A stretch of 64,000 nt of DNA, taken from NCBI GenBank assembly GCA_016717205.1, contig JADKGC010000004.1:310001-374000 (forward strand), in the 5' to 3' direction. Each line of letters opens with the position of its first letter. Position 1 is the stretch's first letter. The translations under genes and the position numbers were made by a program. The notes under the pieces are model-generated. The model was not told the origin of the DNA, ran no database searches, and worked only from the letters and a program-made list of their open reading frames with translations. The DNA is from Candidatus Flexifilum breve. Lineage in GTDB: Bacteria > Chloroflexota > Anaerolineae > Aggregatilineales > Phototrophicaceae. Shown here in pieces: positions 7,843 to 16,538 of this stretch.

Positions 7843-9231
7843 CTAGCTGTTGGCCTGACCCGCCAGATACGGCGAACCGACGGCGAGGTAGCTGTAACCG
7901 CGCGCGACCAGCTCGTTGTAATCGGGGATCATCCGGCGGCCGTCCATGATCAGGTACGGCGCTTGCACGCACTGTTCGATGGTGCGCGACAGCCCGCGGA
8001 ATTCTTCCCAGTCGGTCGAGATAAAGAGCATATCGCTGCCGGCCAGCGCTTCCCGTGCCGAGTCGTGATATGTGATCTTCTCGAACAGGTGGTTGTTTTC
8101 CGGGTTGAAGAACTTGCGCGCTTCCGCCAGCGCCAACGGATCGTACGCGCGAATTTCCTGCACGCCGCGGGCCAGCAGGGCTTCGACCACCTTGAGCGAC
8201 GACGAATCGCGCATGTCATTCGTGCGCTGCTTGAACGACAGGCCGAGCAGGGCAACTGTTTTGTGGTTGAACTTCGCGCCCGCTTCGTTCACAGCGCGGT
8301 CGACCAGATAGGTCTTCTGGTATTCGTTGATGTGGTAGACCGATTGCAGTAGATCCGCTTGCTGGCCCGCCGTCTTAAGCTGGTAGATCAGCGACTGGAT
8401 GTCTTTGCCGAAGCACGAGCCGCCCGCGCCGTTCGACACATACGAGCCCCACGTGCTGATGCGCCCATCGGCGGTCACGCCGCGCTTGAGGTCTTCCATC
8501 CGCACGTTCTCGAAGGTTTCACCGAGGCGCGCGCCGACGCCGTTCCAGAAGGAGATGTAGGTCAGCAGCAGCGTGTTCGCCACATACTTGATCGCTTCGG
8601 CGGTTTCCGGCGTCGTCTCGATGTAGCGGATGCGCACATGGTTGACGAACTGCGAATAGATGCGCCGCACGATCGAGAAATCTTCGGGCGTGTCCGCGCC
8701 GATGACCACGCGATCCGGCTTGCGCGACTTTTCCACAGCGTCACCTTCCGGCAGGAACTCCGGGTTGGAGGCGATGCCCGCGTTCGGCACGTGGTGCTGC
8801 TTGAGGATTGCTTCCAGCTTGCGCCCGGTGCCAATCGGCACGGTGCTCTTGTTGATGAGCACGACGCGGCGCTGATCGGTGCGCTTGGCGAGCAGGGAGG
8901 CGATGTGATTCAGAGCGTTGAAGTAGAAGCTCAAGTCGGATGAGCCGTCAATGCGCGGAGGAGTCGGCAGACACAGGAAAATCGCGTCTGTTCCTTCGAT
9001 GATGGATTCGATGTCCGTGGTGAAGAACAGGTAGCGATTCATCGTTTCTTCGATGATCTGCGGCAGTCCCGGTTCATTCACGTAATGATTGATGCGCTCG
9101 TGATCGCCTGACTGATATGCCTCGATCCGCTTCTGATCAATATCATAGGCATACACTTCGTGACCATATTCGGCTGTGGTAGCCGCGTGGGTCAACCCGA
9201 CGAATCCCGTTCCGACGACAATGATTTTCAT
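7843..9231 (-). CDS. ugd: UDP-glucose/nucleotide-sugar 6-dehydrogenase
   Basis: 462 residues, the usual length. Oxidises UDP-glucose (or a related sugar nucleotide) to the uronate with 2 NAD. An N-terminal Rossmann motif VGTGFVGL, the substrate-domain motif NPEFLPEG (156-163) and the catalytic Cys273 in GGSCFGKD are all present, followed by the C-terminal UDP-binding Rossmann domain (ALLGLSFKQRTNDMRDS). The ribosome site AAGGCGG lies just before ATG 9231. It follows a flavin amine oxidase and a flippase-like gene on the same strand, about 110 bases downstream, which suggests surface polysaccharide or glycolipid synthesis. Confidence 0.92.
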   Translation of the reverse strand: MKIIVVGTGFVGLTHAATTAEYGHEVYAYDIDQKRIEAYQSGDHERINHYVNEPGLPQIIEETMNRYLFFTTDIESIIEGTDAIFLCLPTPPRIDGSSDLSFYFNALNHIASLLAKRTDQRRVVLINKSTVPIGTGRKLEAILKQHHVPNAGIASNPEFLPEGDAVEKSRKPDRVVIGADTPEDFSIVRRIYSQFVNHVRIRYIETTPETAEAIKYVANTLLLTYISFWNGVGARLGETFENVRMEDLKRGVTADGRISTWGSYVSNGAGGSCFGKDIQSLIYQLKTAGQQADLLQSVYHINEYQKTYLVDRAVNEAGAKFNHKTVALLGLSFKQRTNDMRDSSSLKVVEALLARGVQEIRAYDPLALAEARKFFNPENNHLFEKITYHDSAREALAGSDMLFISTDWEEFRGLSRTIEQCVQAPYLIMDGRRMIPDYNELVARGYSYLAVGSPYLAGQANS

Positions 9232-9342
9232 AGACCGCCTTCTTATGATGACTTTCGATAGTGTATCAATAACACCTGAAAGAACTATCGTTTGCCTAAA
9301 GTGGAAGAACGACTGTCACTTTTAGCTGCTTAAACTCTACAC

Positions 9343-10641
9343 CTACTTTAGCATCATGTGGGCAATTTCACGTCCCATTCTGACTGCGTAATTGGTACCG
9401 CGATCCCACGGATATACCTGACTCATGCTGCCCCAGAAGACGCCCGGCAGCGGTGTTTGCAGCGCGGGGATATCCTCACTGTGATTGATGTAAGGGACGG
9501 GCTGCGCGTAGGGCGCGCGGAACACCCATGCCTTGCGAATCCAGTCCTTGCTGAACGCCGGGTTGATCGTCGGCAGCGCCGCGGTGAACCGCTCGACCAC
9601 TTCCTCATCAGTCAGGCGGAAGTATTCGTGATTGGCGGGGACATAATCGCCCAGATAGAGCAGGTGATCGCCGCCGTAGTTCGCTTTGTCCATCCAGTTG
9701 GTGTGCTCGACCAGTGCGAGGAACGGGAAGCGGCTCTTTTTCTTGTCCGGGCTGTTGGCGGGCAGGTTGAGCCAGTACGTGCCATCGGTCAGTAACTGCT
9801 GCTTGGTCGCCAGAATGACGCACAGCGCGCCGATGCTGCTCAGGTTGGCCGCCTGATCGCCGTAGCTGGTGTTCGCCAGCGCAGGTGCCATTTTCAGCAG
9901 CAGCTTGGGCGAGGTCGTGGTCAGCACACGATCAAAGCTGTGTTGCTCGCCCTTGATGGTGAGCGTAGGCTGCAGGTTCACCAATTCGATCTTCTCGACG
10001 GGCGTATTCAGACATATCTTCGCGCCTCGGTCGGTGATCGCCTTGGCCATCGTATCGAGGAACGCTTGAAAGCCGCCCGTGAAGATGCCAAGGCGCAGCG
10101 TGCGCGTCTTGACGCGCGCCCACATCCACGCCATGTTGACCTTGTCGTACTGTTCGCCGAACTTGCCGATCAGCAACGGGCGGAAGAACTTGCCGTAGGC
10201 TTCTTCACCCATGAAGCGCAGGAAGAAGGCGTCGGCGGTGACGCGTTCCAGTGGTTTCCAGAACGGGAACAGCTTGACGAAAGCCCCGACCGCGCCAAAG
10301 CGCAGCTTGGCGATCAGCGAGAGCGGCAGGAACAGCGCCGACGGCGAAATCTCGGAACGCAGAATCTTGCCGTCGATCCAGAAGCTGGTTTTGGGACGCG
10401 GGAAGAGGATCTGGTCGCGCACGCCCATCTCTTCGGCTAGCTTGAGCACGTCGACATCGGACTGAAACCAGTGGTGGTAGAACTTCTCCAGCGACCACGC
10501 CCAGTGGTCGTCGCGGAAGCCACCCGCCAGCCCGCCGACCGCGCTTTCGGCTTCGTAGATCGTCACTTCATGCCCGGCGCGGACGAGATCCCACGCCGCG
10601 GCCATGCCCGTCACACCCGCACCAATGATTGCGATTTTCAT
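9343..10641 (-). CDS. FAD-dependent amine-oxidase-type oxidoreductase
   Basis: 432 residues. The N-terminal dinucleotide-binding motif IGAGVTGMAAAWDLVRAGH and an acidic end of strand 2 (TIYEAE) are followed by SAVGGLAGGF, typical of the protoporphyrinogen-oxidase/phytoene-desaturase/UDP-galactopyranose-mutase superfamily. A GxxxxP-like FAD motif occurs near the C-terminus (WGSMSQVYPWDRG). Such genes in polysaccharide clusters are usually annotated only as FAD-dependent oxidoreductases; the reaction is unknown. A GAGGATATAGGC ribosome site precedes ATG 10641, ten bases after the flippase-like gene, so the two are one operon. Confidence 0.82.
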   Translation of the reverse strand: MKIAIIGAGVTGMAAAWDLVRAGHEVTIYEAESAVGGLAGGFRDDHWAWSLEKFYHHWFQSDVDVLKLAEEMGVRDQILFPRPKTSFWIDGKILRSEISPSALFLPLSLIAKLRFGAVGAFVKLFPFWKPLERVTADAFFLRFMGEEAYGKFFRPLLIGKFGEQYDKVNMAWMWARVKTRTLRLGIFTGGFQAFLDTMAKAITDRGAKICLNTPVEKIELVNLQPTLTIKGEQHSFDRVLTTTSPKLLLKMAPALANTSYGDQAANLSSIGALCVILATKQQLLTDGTYWLNLPANSPDKKKSRFPFLALVEHTNWMDKANYGGDHLLYLGDYVPANHEYFRLTDEEVVERFTAALPTINPAFSKDWIRKAWVFRAPYAQPVPYINHSEDIPALQTPLPGVFWGSMSQVYPWDRGTNYAVRMGREIAHMMLK

Positions 10642-10651
10642 GCCTATATCC

Positions 10652-11665
10652 TCACGATGCTGCTGCCGCTTCTTTTTCCAGATCGCCCGCGTGGGTGATC
10701 GCGCCCCAGCCGAGCCCGCGCCGCGCCAGGAAGACGAACCCGGCGACCGTCACAGGCAGCCAGATCACCAGATGGATGGTCACGGCGAAGGCGCTGGCCT
10801 GGGGTTCGGCGATACCAATGGTCGTCAGTACGAGGATGCAGAAAAATTCGAAGACGCCGAATTGACCGGGCGATGCCGGGATCAGGCTGGCGAGGTTAAC
10901 GATGCCGAGCGTGAGCAGCATGGTCGGGTAATCAACACCGAGGTTGAACGCCTGCGACACGATCCAGTAGGTCGACGCTTCCAGCATCCAACTGCCGTAT
11001 GAGAAGACGACGCTCTTGAGCAAATCGGCGGGGGAGCGCAGGCAGCCGAGCGCGGCGATGATGTCTTCGCCGAGATGTTCGATCAGTTGGCTAAGTTTTC
11101 CCGGCAGAATGCGCGTCACGATCCGGATGATTGCGCGCAGCAGTTCCGGGCGCAGCGCCACGACGAAGAACGTTGCCGTCACGAGGACGAAGGCCGGAGC
11201 GAGGATATTGACGGCCGTTCGCACGCGCTCGTCAGGGACTTCCACGAACAGCAGGCCGATGACGACGAATGTCACCATCACCACGCCGTCGAAGAGGCGT
11301 TCCAGCAGCACGATCATGGCGTTGCGGGCAATCGGAATGTTGCGGGAACGACTGAGCAGCGCGACACGCAGCGCTTCGCCGGCGCGCATGGGATAAACGT
11401 TGTTGCCCATGTAGGTAATGCACACGAGCTGGAACAGTTCGCGGATCGGGACGGAGCGCACCGAGCGCAGCAGCGACTGCCAGCGCAGCGAAATCACGAA
11501 CACGCCGGTGAAATACCACACGCACCCGATCAGGATCGGGAGGGGGTTCGCGGCTTGAAGCTGCGTCCACACTGCGGCGGGATTCAACCCGTTAAACGCG
11601 ATCAGGAGGAAAATTGCGCTGACCGCAATCCCGATTACGGTAATCAGCCGTTGGCGTCCAGACAT
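10652..11665 (-). CDS. flippase-like LPG-synthase-TM domain membrane protein
   Basis: 337 residues with about eight transmembrane segments. The motifs SLRWQSLL, NNVYPMRAGEALRV and ERLFDGVVM are those of the lysylphosphatidylglycerol-synthase transmembrane (UPF0104/GtrA-neighbour) family, members of which move or use lipid-linked substrates. It is first in an operon with the amine oxidase and the nucleotide-sugar dehydrogenase. AAGGATCGGC before ATG 11665 is the ribosome site. No soluble synthase domain is attached, so lysyl transfer is unlikely. Confidence 0.85.
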   Translation of the reverse strand: MSGRQRLITVIGIAVSAIFLLIAFNGLNPAAVWTQLQAANPLPILIGCVWYFTGVFVISLRWQSLLRSVRSVPIRELFQLVCITYMGNNVYPMRAGEALRVALLSRSRNIPIARNAMIVLLERLFDGVVMVTFVVIGLLFVEVPDERVRTAVNILAPAFVLVTATFFVVALRPELLRAIIRIVTRILPGKLSQLIEHLGEDIIAALGCLRSPADLLKSVVFSYGSWMLEASTYWIVSQAFNLGVDYPTMLLTLGIVNLASLIPASPGQFGVFEFFCILVLTTIGIAEPQASAFAVTIHLVIWLPVTVAGFVFLARRGLGWGAITHAGDLEKEAAAAS

Positions 11666-11806
11666 GCCGATCCTTTTGCTGTCAAATAGAGTTCATTCTA
11701 GCAGTACCCACTCGTTTTTTACACGGCTCATGTCAAAAATCCTTGAGTTCAGACCGTTTTCTGCATACACTACTCCATAGTCGTTTGATGATCTGAGGAT
11801 ATTCGT

Positions 11807-12145
11807 ATGAGTGACCAACCCAACGATCCGAATTGGCTGGATGAGTTTGAGGATTTGGCTAACCGCGAACTCGCCGCCGGGTCTTCGTGTGAGCAAGTTC
11901 ACCCGATCGTCGAACGCTGGTATCGTGATTTGCTGCAAACCGAACCGCCGGATTCGCGCGATTCGATCATGCAGGCGATGGCCTGCCTCTCGACTGAAAT
12001 CCTGTACGACACCCCGCAGGAAATGCTCGACGAAGTGCTGAAGATGGTGGATGAGGATGTACTCGCCGGGTTTATCGAGTATGTGCTGATGATCGGGCGG
12101 GCGTTTGAACGCGGCCTGCAAAACGGCGATCTTGACGATTTATAG
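11807..12145 (+). CDS. small acidic protein, unknown
   Basis: 112 residues, strongly acidic and predicted all-helical, with the body CEQVHPIVERWYRDLL and IMQAMACLSTEILYD. No family recognised. The ATG follows a weak GAGGATATTCGT ribosome site. It is divergent from the flippase-like operon, from which it is separated by about 140 bases. Confidence 0.65.
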   Translation: MSDQPNDPNWLDEFEDLANRELAAGSSCEQVHPIVERWYRDLLQTEPPDSRDSIMQAMACLSTEILYDTPQEMLDEVLKMVDEDVLAGFIEYVLMIGRAFERGLQNGDLDDL

Positions 12146-12190
12146 CGATTAGCCGTGAGCAACAACCACAATTGGATAATCAGTTCACAG

Positions 12191-12217
12191 CAGGGGCGAT
12201 CAAGCGGGTCGCCTCTG
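12191..12217 (+). terminator. weak terminator-like hairpin
   Basis: CAGGGGCGA and TCGCCTCTG form a 9-bp stem with one wobble pair; no T-tract follows. Confidence 0.3.
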
Positions 12218-12226
12218 TTGATTCCA

Positions 12227-12323
12227 ACCCTACCCCCGGCCCCTCCCCGAATTCGGGGTGGGGAGCCAACATCGCCCGCCAAATCTAATTGGTTTTCGTA
12301 GGGATGCGATCTATCGCGTCCGC
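12227..12323. repeat. family B + family A composite repeat
   Basis: ACCCTACCCCCGGC, a CCCCTCCCCGAATTCGGGG palindrome, a 35-base spacer beginning ATCGCCCGCC, and GTAGGGATGCGATCTATCGC. The same order recurs at 22512, 22860 and 48250. With the unit at 12437 this accounts for most of the 365-base gap; no gene is visible there. Confidence 0.75.
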
Positions 12324-12436
12324 AAAACTCAAAAATCGACCTAAAACCTTGTTTCACGCTTATACTACGCACTTATCGGTTCACTTCCTCCCACGCATTG
12401 TCACCCTGTCTAGGTTTTTGACCTGAGATAAACAAA

Positions 12437-12460
12437 GGGCGCAGCACGCTGCGCCCCTAC
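12437..12460. repeat. family A palindrome
   Basis: GGGCGCAGCACGCTGCGCCC followed by CTAC. Confidence 0.75.
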
Positions 12461-12512
12461 AAAGTCCCCGATTTTTGCAAATGGCTGACCGCTAATCGCT
12501 AATCGCCTGACC

Positions 12513-13922
12513 TCAGTCCCACCACTTGAAGCCATCCGGCAGATTCTCCATGCCGGGGCCGGAGGGCAGGTCTTCGAGGATGGGCGGCGGGATTTGCAGC
12601 GTTCCGGCACCGCGCGCTCGCGTCGGCGTCGGGTGGCGCGCATGATCGAGTTCGCGCTGCACCAGCGTGAGGATCGCGCCCAAGCCCAGAAACAGCGCCA
12701 GCGCATTGAACACGTCGCCGATCATGGGCAGCGAGCTGATCACCGCGAGGATGAGCACGCCGAGCGCCAGCGCGACATAGTTCCAGCGGCCTTCCAGCCG
12801 CTCGCCGAGGACGACGCGCAGGATCAGCCGTCCCATGGCCAGACACACAATCACGCGCGAGATGTAGATCGCGACGAAGAAGTACGCGCCCGCGCCGCCC
12901 AAGGTGATCACGCCGGAGAACAGCCCGGTCGCGATGGCGATATCCGGCAGGTTGACCGCCGCGAACAGCAGCACAATCCCGATCAGCAGCACAACCACCA
13001 CAAAAAGAATGGCAAACGACAAAATAAAGGTGATCAACCCGACGCCGAGGCTTGGCAGTGGGCGGGTGCGAATGCTGTAGAGCGGATCCTGGATCTGCGC
13101 CGGGAAGAAGAACAGGCCGACTGCTCCGATCAGGATCAAGCCGATGAATTCCCGCAGCACGCGGTTGATGTAGACGTTGACACTCTGATTCAGGTCGGTC
13201 TGGTTGTCGAGATCGAGCGCGACGATGACCGGGTCGAACACCGGTGGATTCGTCAACTGCCCGGCAATTTCGCCTTCGCTGACCGAGCTGTAGCTCAACA
13301 CGCCGTCGATCCGCGCATCTTCGGTGACGCGCAGGCCGGGCGTGATCAGATCGATGCGGAAGAGCACATTGAACAGCGTGCTCAGGTTGCTCGCGCCGAT
13401 GGAGTTGCGGTCGCCGACGCTGGCATTCACATCGCCGCCGATTTGCCCATCAATGGCCAGCGCCGTCCCCCAAAAGCTGATCGCGCCGCCGACCGAGCCA
13501 TCTTCGAGCAGTTGGTAGCCAATGCTCGTGATGCTGCCGGGGACGGCGACATCTTCGAGGCGGGTGCTCAAGCTGGCGCTGATCACGTCGCCCGTCAGCG
13601 TGGCGGTGGGTTTCACGTGCACCGATCCGCCGCCAAAGTGCAGGTCGCCGTCAATGGTGCCGCTGACTTCTAATTGCCACATGAGCAGATACGCGCTGTT
13701 GCCGACCGTCCCGCTGATGCTGCCGCTCAAAGCCGCCCCAAACAGGCTGCCCGTGATCGTGCCTTCGACAATCAACTGCTGGCAGGCGACGAACACATCG
13801 CCTGTAATCGTGGTATCCGCCGCGACCGTGCAGGTATCGCCTTGAAGAATTTCCCGCGCTGACGCCAGGTTGACTTGCCCGAACAACACCATCAGCGCGA
13901 CAACGATGATCAGCCGCCGCAT
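12513..13922 (-). CDS. exported bactofilin-like beta-helix membrane protein
   Basis: 469 residues. A signal peptide (to about residue 22, NLASA) is followed by about 200 residues of bactofilin-like beta-helix repeats: TITGDVFVACQQLIVEGTIT, then GTIDGDLHFGG and AIDGQIGGDVNAS. Four to five transmembrane helices lie between about 265 and 430, and a Pro-rich cytosolic tail ends in FKWWD. The layout matches polymer-forming or membrane proteins annotated only by the beta-helix. Unlike true bactofilins, the beta-helix should lie outside the membrane. The ribosome site AAGGAGAG precedes ATG 13922. Role in the envelope inferred. Confidence 0.75.
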   Translation of the reverse strand: MRRLIIVVALMVLFGQVNLASAREILQGDTCTVAADTTITGDVFVACQQLIVEGTITGSLFGAALSGSISGTVGNSAYLLMWQLEVSGTIDGDLHFGGGSVHVKPTATLTGDVISASLSTRLEDVAVPGSITSIGYQLLEDGSVGGAISFWGTALAIDGQIGGDVNASVGDRNSIGASNLSTLFNVLFRIDLITPGLRVTEDARIDGVLSYSSVSEGEIAGQLTNPPVFDPVIVALDLDNQTDLNQSVNVYINRVLREFIGLILIGAVGLFFFPAQIQDPLYSIRTRPLPSLGVGLITFILSFAILFVVVVLLIGIVLLFAAVNLPDIAIATGLFSGVITLGGAGAYFFVAIYISRVIVCLAMGRLILRVVLGERLEGRWNYVALALGVLILAVISSLPMIGDVFNALALFLGLGAILTLVQRELDHARHPTPTRARGAGTLQIPPPILEDLPSGPGMENLPDGFKWWD

Positions 13923-14052
13923 ATGCTCTCCTTACCATTCGCCTGCGATTGTAGTAAGAAGATGAGTGCTTGCCAAATCTCAATCCCGCAAAAGTAGGGT
14001 ATAGGCTAGAATATGTTTAGATAGGCAACTTGCACTACCCGAAGGTAATCTG

Positions 14053-14475
14053 ATGGCGTTGTTTGCATCTCAGTCAAAGAAGCAATCCATAGACGACACC
14101 CGAACGCGCGACAGCGTTACCCCTCTACGTCTGGTGATCCATGTGGCCGATGGCGGCCCGCAGCCCCGCGTCATCTCGCTGCCTTTGCAGAAGACCGTGA
14201 CGATTGGGCGGGGCGGCGGCGGCGCGGAGCAGCAGCCGGATGTGGATTTATCGTCGTTTCGGGCACTGGAAAATGGCGTGTCGCGCTGGCACGCGCAGCT
14301 CACGCATGACGATGACTTCCTGTCCATTGAAGACCTCGACAGCACGAACGGCACCCGGATTAACGGCTACCAGATCAGCGCGCACCGGCCCTACCGCCTG
14401 CGCGATGGCGACGAAATTGAAATTGGGCGCATCCGCATGATGGTCACGGTGGTGCGCATCCCGACCCAAGTCTAG
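14053..14475 (+). CDS. FHA-domain phosphothreonine-binding protein
   Basis: 140 residues consisting of a short basic head and one FHA domain. Visible FHA signatures are TIGRGGGG (Gly-Arg), VSRWHAQL (Ser, Arg, His that contact phosphate) and DLDSTNGTRING. Such proteins bind phosphothreonine on kinase targets. A Ser/Thr kinase is encoded 5.5 kb downstream and is a possible partner. GAAGGTAA precedes the ATG. A clear intrinsic terminator follows, so it is probably monocistronic. Confidence 0.88.
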   Translation: MALFASQSKKQSIDDTRTRDSVTPLRLVIHVADGGPQPRVISLPLQKTVTIGRGGGGAEQQPDVDLSSFRALENGVSRWHAQLTHDDDFLSIEDLDSTNGTRINGYQISAHRPYRLRDGDEIEIGRIRMMVTVVRIPTQV

Positions 14476-14498
14476 GGCTTGGCGCTGTGACTCTTTCG

Positions 14499-14530
14499 AA
14501 GCCCGCTCCTCGTCAGCGGGCTTTTTGTTT
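14499..14530 (+). terminator. intrinsic terminator after FHA gene
   Basis: 9-bp stem AAGCCCGCT/AGCGGGCTT, loop CCTCGTC, then TTTTGTTT. Confidence 0.88.
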
Positions 14531-14711
14531 GGGTGCAGATTTTGGTTTTGTGCCAGTTTGGGCAAGGCGTACCGGTAGATCAGTCCACTAGCGTGAAATC
14601 GGTTTGGGGACAGCGGACGCAATGATGCAGCTTAACAAAAGATCACGGTGTTTGTAGGGACGCTATACAGAGGGTGTCTAAAAAGCATCCTCAAAACCTT
14701 TCCACCTGCCA

Positions 14712-14737
14712 GCGGACGCAATTCATTGCGTCCCTAC
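14712..14737. repeat. family A palindrome
   Basis: GCGGACGCAATTCATTGCGT followed by CCCTAC. It lies in the 600-base gap between the FHA and PspC genes, where I see only repeats and no gene. Confidence 0.75.
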
Positions 14738-14769
14738 GAAAACCCATTTGGCTTGGCGGGGGAATGTTA

Positions 14770-14983
14770 GCTCCCCTCCCCGAATTCGGTTGATGGAGGG
14801 ACAGTTTTAACAATCGCGGGAATTGTAGGGACGCCCAACGGGGCGTCCGCCGGATTGGGAGCGAAACGGACGCGCCGTTGCGCGTCCCTACACAACACAT
14901 TTTCCCTTAAACGAGCGCCTTAATGGTTCCCATGTTAAATGTGTCCTGTCCTCAACCGAATTCGGGAAGGGGCTGGGGGTGGG
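14770..14983 (-). repeat. composite mobile-type repeat, copy 1
   Basis: About 214 bp with GAATTC-containing outer arms and two family A palindromes inside (14826-14850 and 14868-14892). On the reverse strand it matches copy 2 at 19211-19427 throughout: TCAACCGAATTC arm, a CATTAAGGC block, GTAGGGACGCGCAACGGCGC, GGACGCCCCGTTGGGCGTCC, CGATTGTTAAAA. Confidence 0.8.
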
Positions 14984-15024
14984 TCGAAAAGGTTGCTCGG
15001 ACTGCGTTGACCCCAAAGCCTGAT

Positions 15025-15054
15025 TTGCCGCATTTCTTCGTTTAGCGGTATTAT
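15025..15054 (+). promoter_or_regulatory. possible promoter of pspC-type gene
   Basis: TTGCCG, 18-base spacer, TATTAT, about 30 bases before the ATG. Confidence 0.4.
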
Positions 15055-15083
15055 GGACTCCATTTGCTGCTCTCGGAGTCGTT

Positions 15084-15431
15084 ATGCTTCGTAGTTTTAC
15101 AGATCGCGTTTTAGGCGGGGTGTGCGCGGGGTTAGCCGCCGCACTGCGCATCAATGTCTGGCTGATGCGCCTGCTGTTTGGGCTGCTGACGGTGGTCAGC
15201 GGCGGCGCGTTCGCGCTGGTGTATGTGCTCCTCTGGTGGCTTGTCCCCCAGGAATCGCTGATCGCCCGGCGGCGGGGCTTTCCCACCATCATCGCCGTGC
15301 TGTTGTGCGCGCTGACCTTGGCCGCGTGGTTTGGCCGGGAGTCGCTGCGTGCGCCCTCCGGTGAACCGCTCTTCTGGGCGGCGGGGGCGGTTATCCTGAG
15401 CGCGGTCTTCTTCCTGAGGCAGATCGTATGA
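15084..15431 (+). CDS. PspC-domain membrane protein
   Basis: 115 residues. The N-terminus has the PspC pattern: RVLGGVCAGLAAALRINVWLMRLLFGLLT, followed by a second hydrophobic stretch ending LLWWLVPQE. PspC proteins sense envelope stress. Two further membrane helices follow after a basic loop. GGAG lies before the ATG. The stop overlaps the next start (ATGA), so it is coupled to a LiaF-like membrane protein, a usual pairing for envelope-stress modules. Confidence 0.88.
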   Translation: MLRSFTDRVLGGVCAGLAAALRINVWLMRLLFGLLTVVSGGAFALVYVLLWWLVPQESLIARRRGFPTIIAVLLCALTLAAWFGRESLRAPSGEPLFWAAGAVILSAVFFLRQIV

Positions 15432-16372
15432 GCATACGCCGCAAAACGAATCCCTTGTTTGGGCTGATCATCCTTGCCGCCGCGCTGATTGTACTGGCGC
15501 GGACGCTCGGCCTACTGCCGGAAACCGTCTTCGATTTGATTCTGCGCGCCGCGCCGGTGCTGCTCGTGCTGGTCGGCGCGGCGTTTCTGCTGCAAGACCG
15601 CCTGCCGTTCAGCGGGTTGATCGCATTGCTGCTGAGCGCGGTCGTCGTCGCCGTGATCGGCTTGACGGCGTATTCCACGCGCGAAGGCCAAACCCGCGAA
15701 GATACGCGCCAGCCGATTGAACAGGCCATCGCGCCGGAAATCACGCTGCTGCGCATTCGCATCAGCGCGTTGGCGACGGGCGTTGACATCCTGAGCGGTG
15801 AGGCGGGGCGCGTAACGGGGGAATTCCTCGGCAGCGTCGACAACCGCGTCGACGTGCGCTATGAACAGCTTGGTGACAATTCGGCCACGCTCACGCTGCG
15901 CGAAACCGAACCGGATGAGTTCCCGCGCTTAGAGGCGGTTGGGCGGGGGACGCTGCGGCTGACGCTGCCCGTGGGCGTGCCGCTCGACGTCGAACTGCTT
16001 GGTCAGGATGGCAGCGTTGTGCTCAACATGAGCGGGACGAGCCTCGAACGCCTCAACGTGAATACGCGGCGCGGCGAAGTCGTCGTCACGCTCCCGGAAT
16101 ACGAACCCTTGTTTTCCGAGCAGAACGAACTGCTCGGCACGCTCACCACGCAGCAGGGCGATCTCACGCTGTTCATCCCGGCGACCGTCGCCGCGCGTCT
16201 GGAACTGGATCGCGGGAACAGCGGCTTCGACCCACAGCATGATCCGAACGTGTACAACTACCTCGTGGTCGGCGATGTGCTGGAATCGCGCGAGATCAAC
16301 ACAGCGGCCATCACCGTGCGCTATGCGGTCGTCGTCCCGGCCGGGCGCATCCGCGTCGAAGTGCCGGGTTAG
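15428..16372 (+). CDS. LiaF-like membrane protein with outer beta domain
   Basis: 314 residues. The first 85 residues form three or four short helices (LFGLIILAAALIVLARTLGL and so on) like LiaF-type four-helix domains (DUF5668). The C-terminal 220 residues are beta-rich, with LRLTLPVGVPLDVELLGQDG and VNTRRGEVVVTLP, as in adhesin-like DUF4097/toast-rack domains. Coupled to the PspC gene, it is likely part of an envelope-stress regulator. No partner two-component genes are adjacent. Confidence 0.75.
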   Translation: MSIRRKTNPLFGLIILAAALIVLARTLGLLPETVFDLILRAAPVLLVLVGAAFLLQDRLPFSGLIALLLSAVVVAVIGLTAYSTREGQTREDTRQPIEQAIAPEITLLRIRISALATGVDILSGEAGRVTGEFLGSVDNRVDVRYEQLGDNSATLTLRETEPDEFPRLEAVGRGTLRLTLPVGVPLDVELLGQDGSVVLNMSGTSLERLNVNTRRGEVVVTLPEYEPLFSEQNELLGTLTTQQGDLTLFIPATVAARLELDRGNSGFDPQHDPNVYNYLVVGDVLESREINTAAITVRYAVVVPAGRIRVEVPG

Positions 16373-16391
16373 TTTCCTCTGAATATTCGCT

Positions 16392-16435
16392 GTAGGGGCA
16401 GACCTATGTGTCTGCCCACGGCCGTGCGCCCCTAC
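16392..16435. repeat. two family A palindromes
   Basis: GTAGGGGCAGACCTATGTGT, then a half unit CACGGCCGTGCGCCCCTAC. Confidence 0.8.
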
Positions 16436-16538
16436 AACACCCATGATTTACCCCGCCAGATGTAAATTCACGGTTAAGTTTCTCGACAAGCCCGACTAAC
16501 TGCGCTATACATGCGCCAAACACACAGTCGAGGGACTC

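Noticed and set aside
12594..13673. 359-codon plus-strand frame opposite the bactofilin-like gene
   Set aside because: Shadow frame: the composition is charged and His/Gln/Asp-rich, while the reverse strand has a clear signal peptide, beta-helix and membrane helices.
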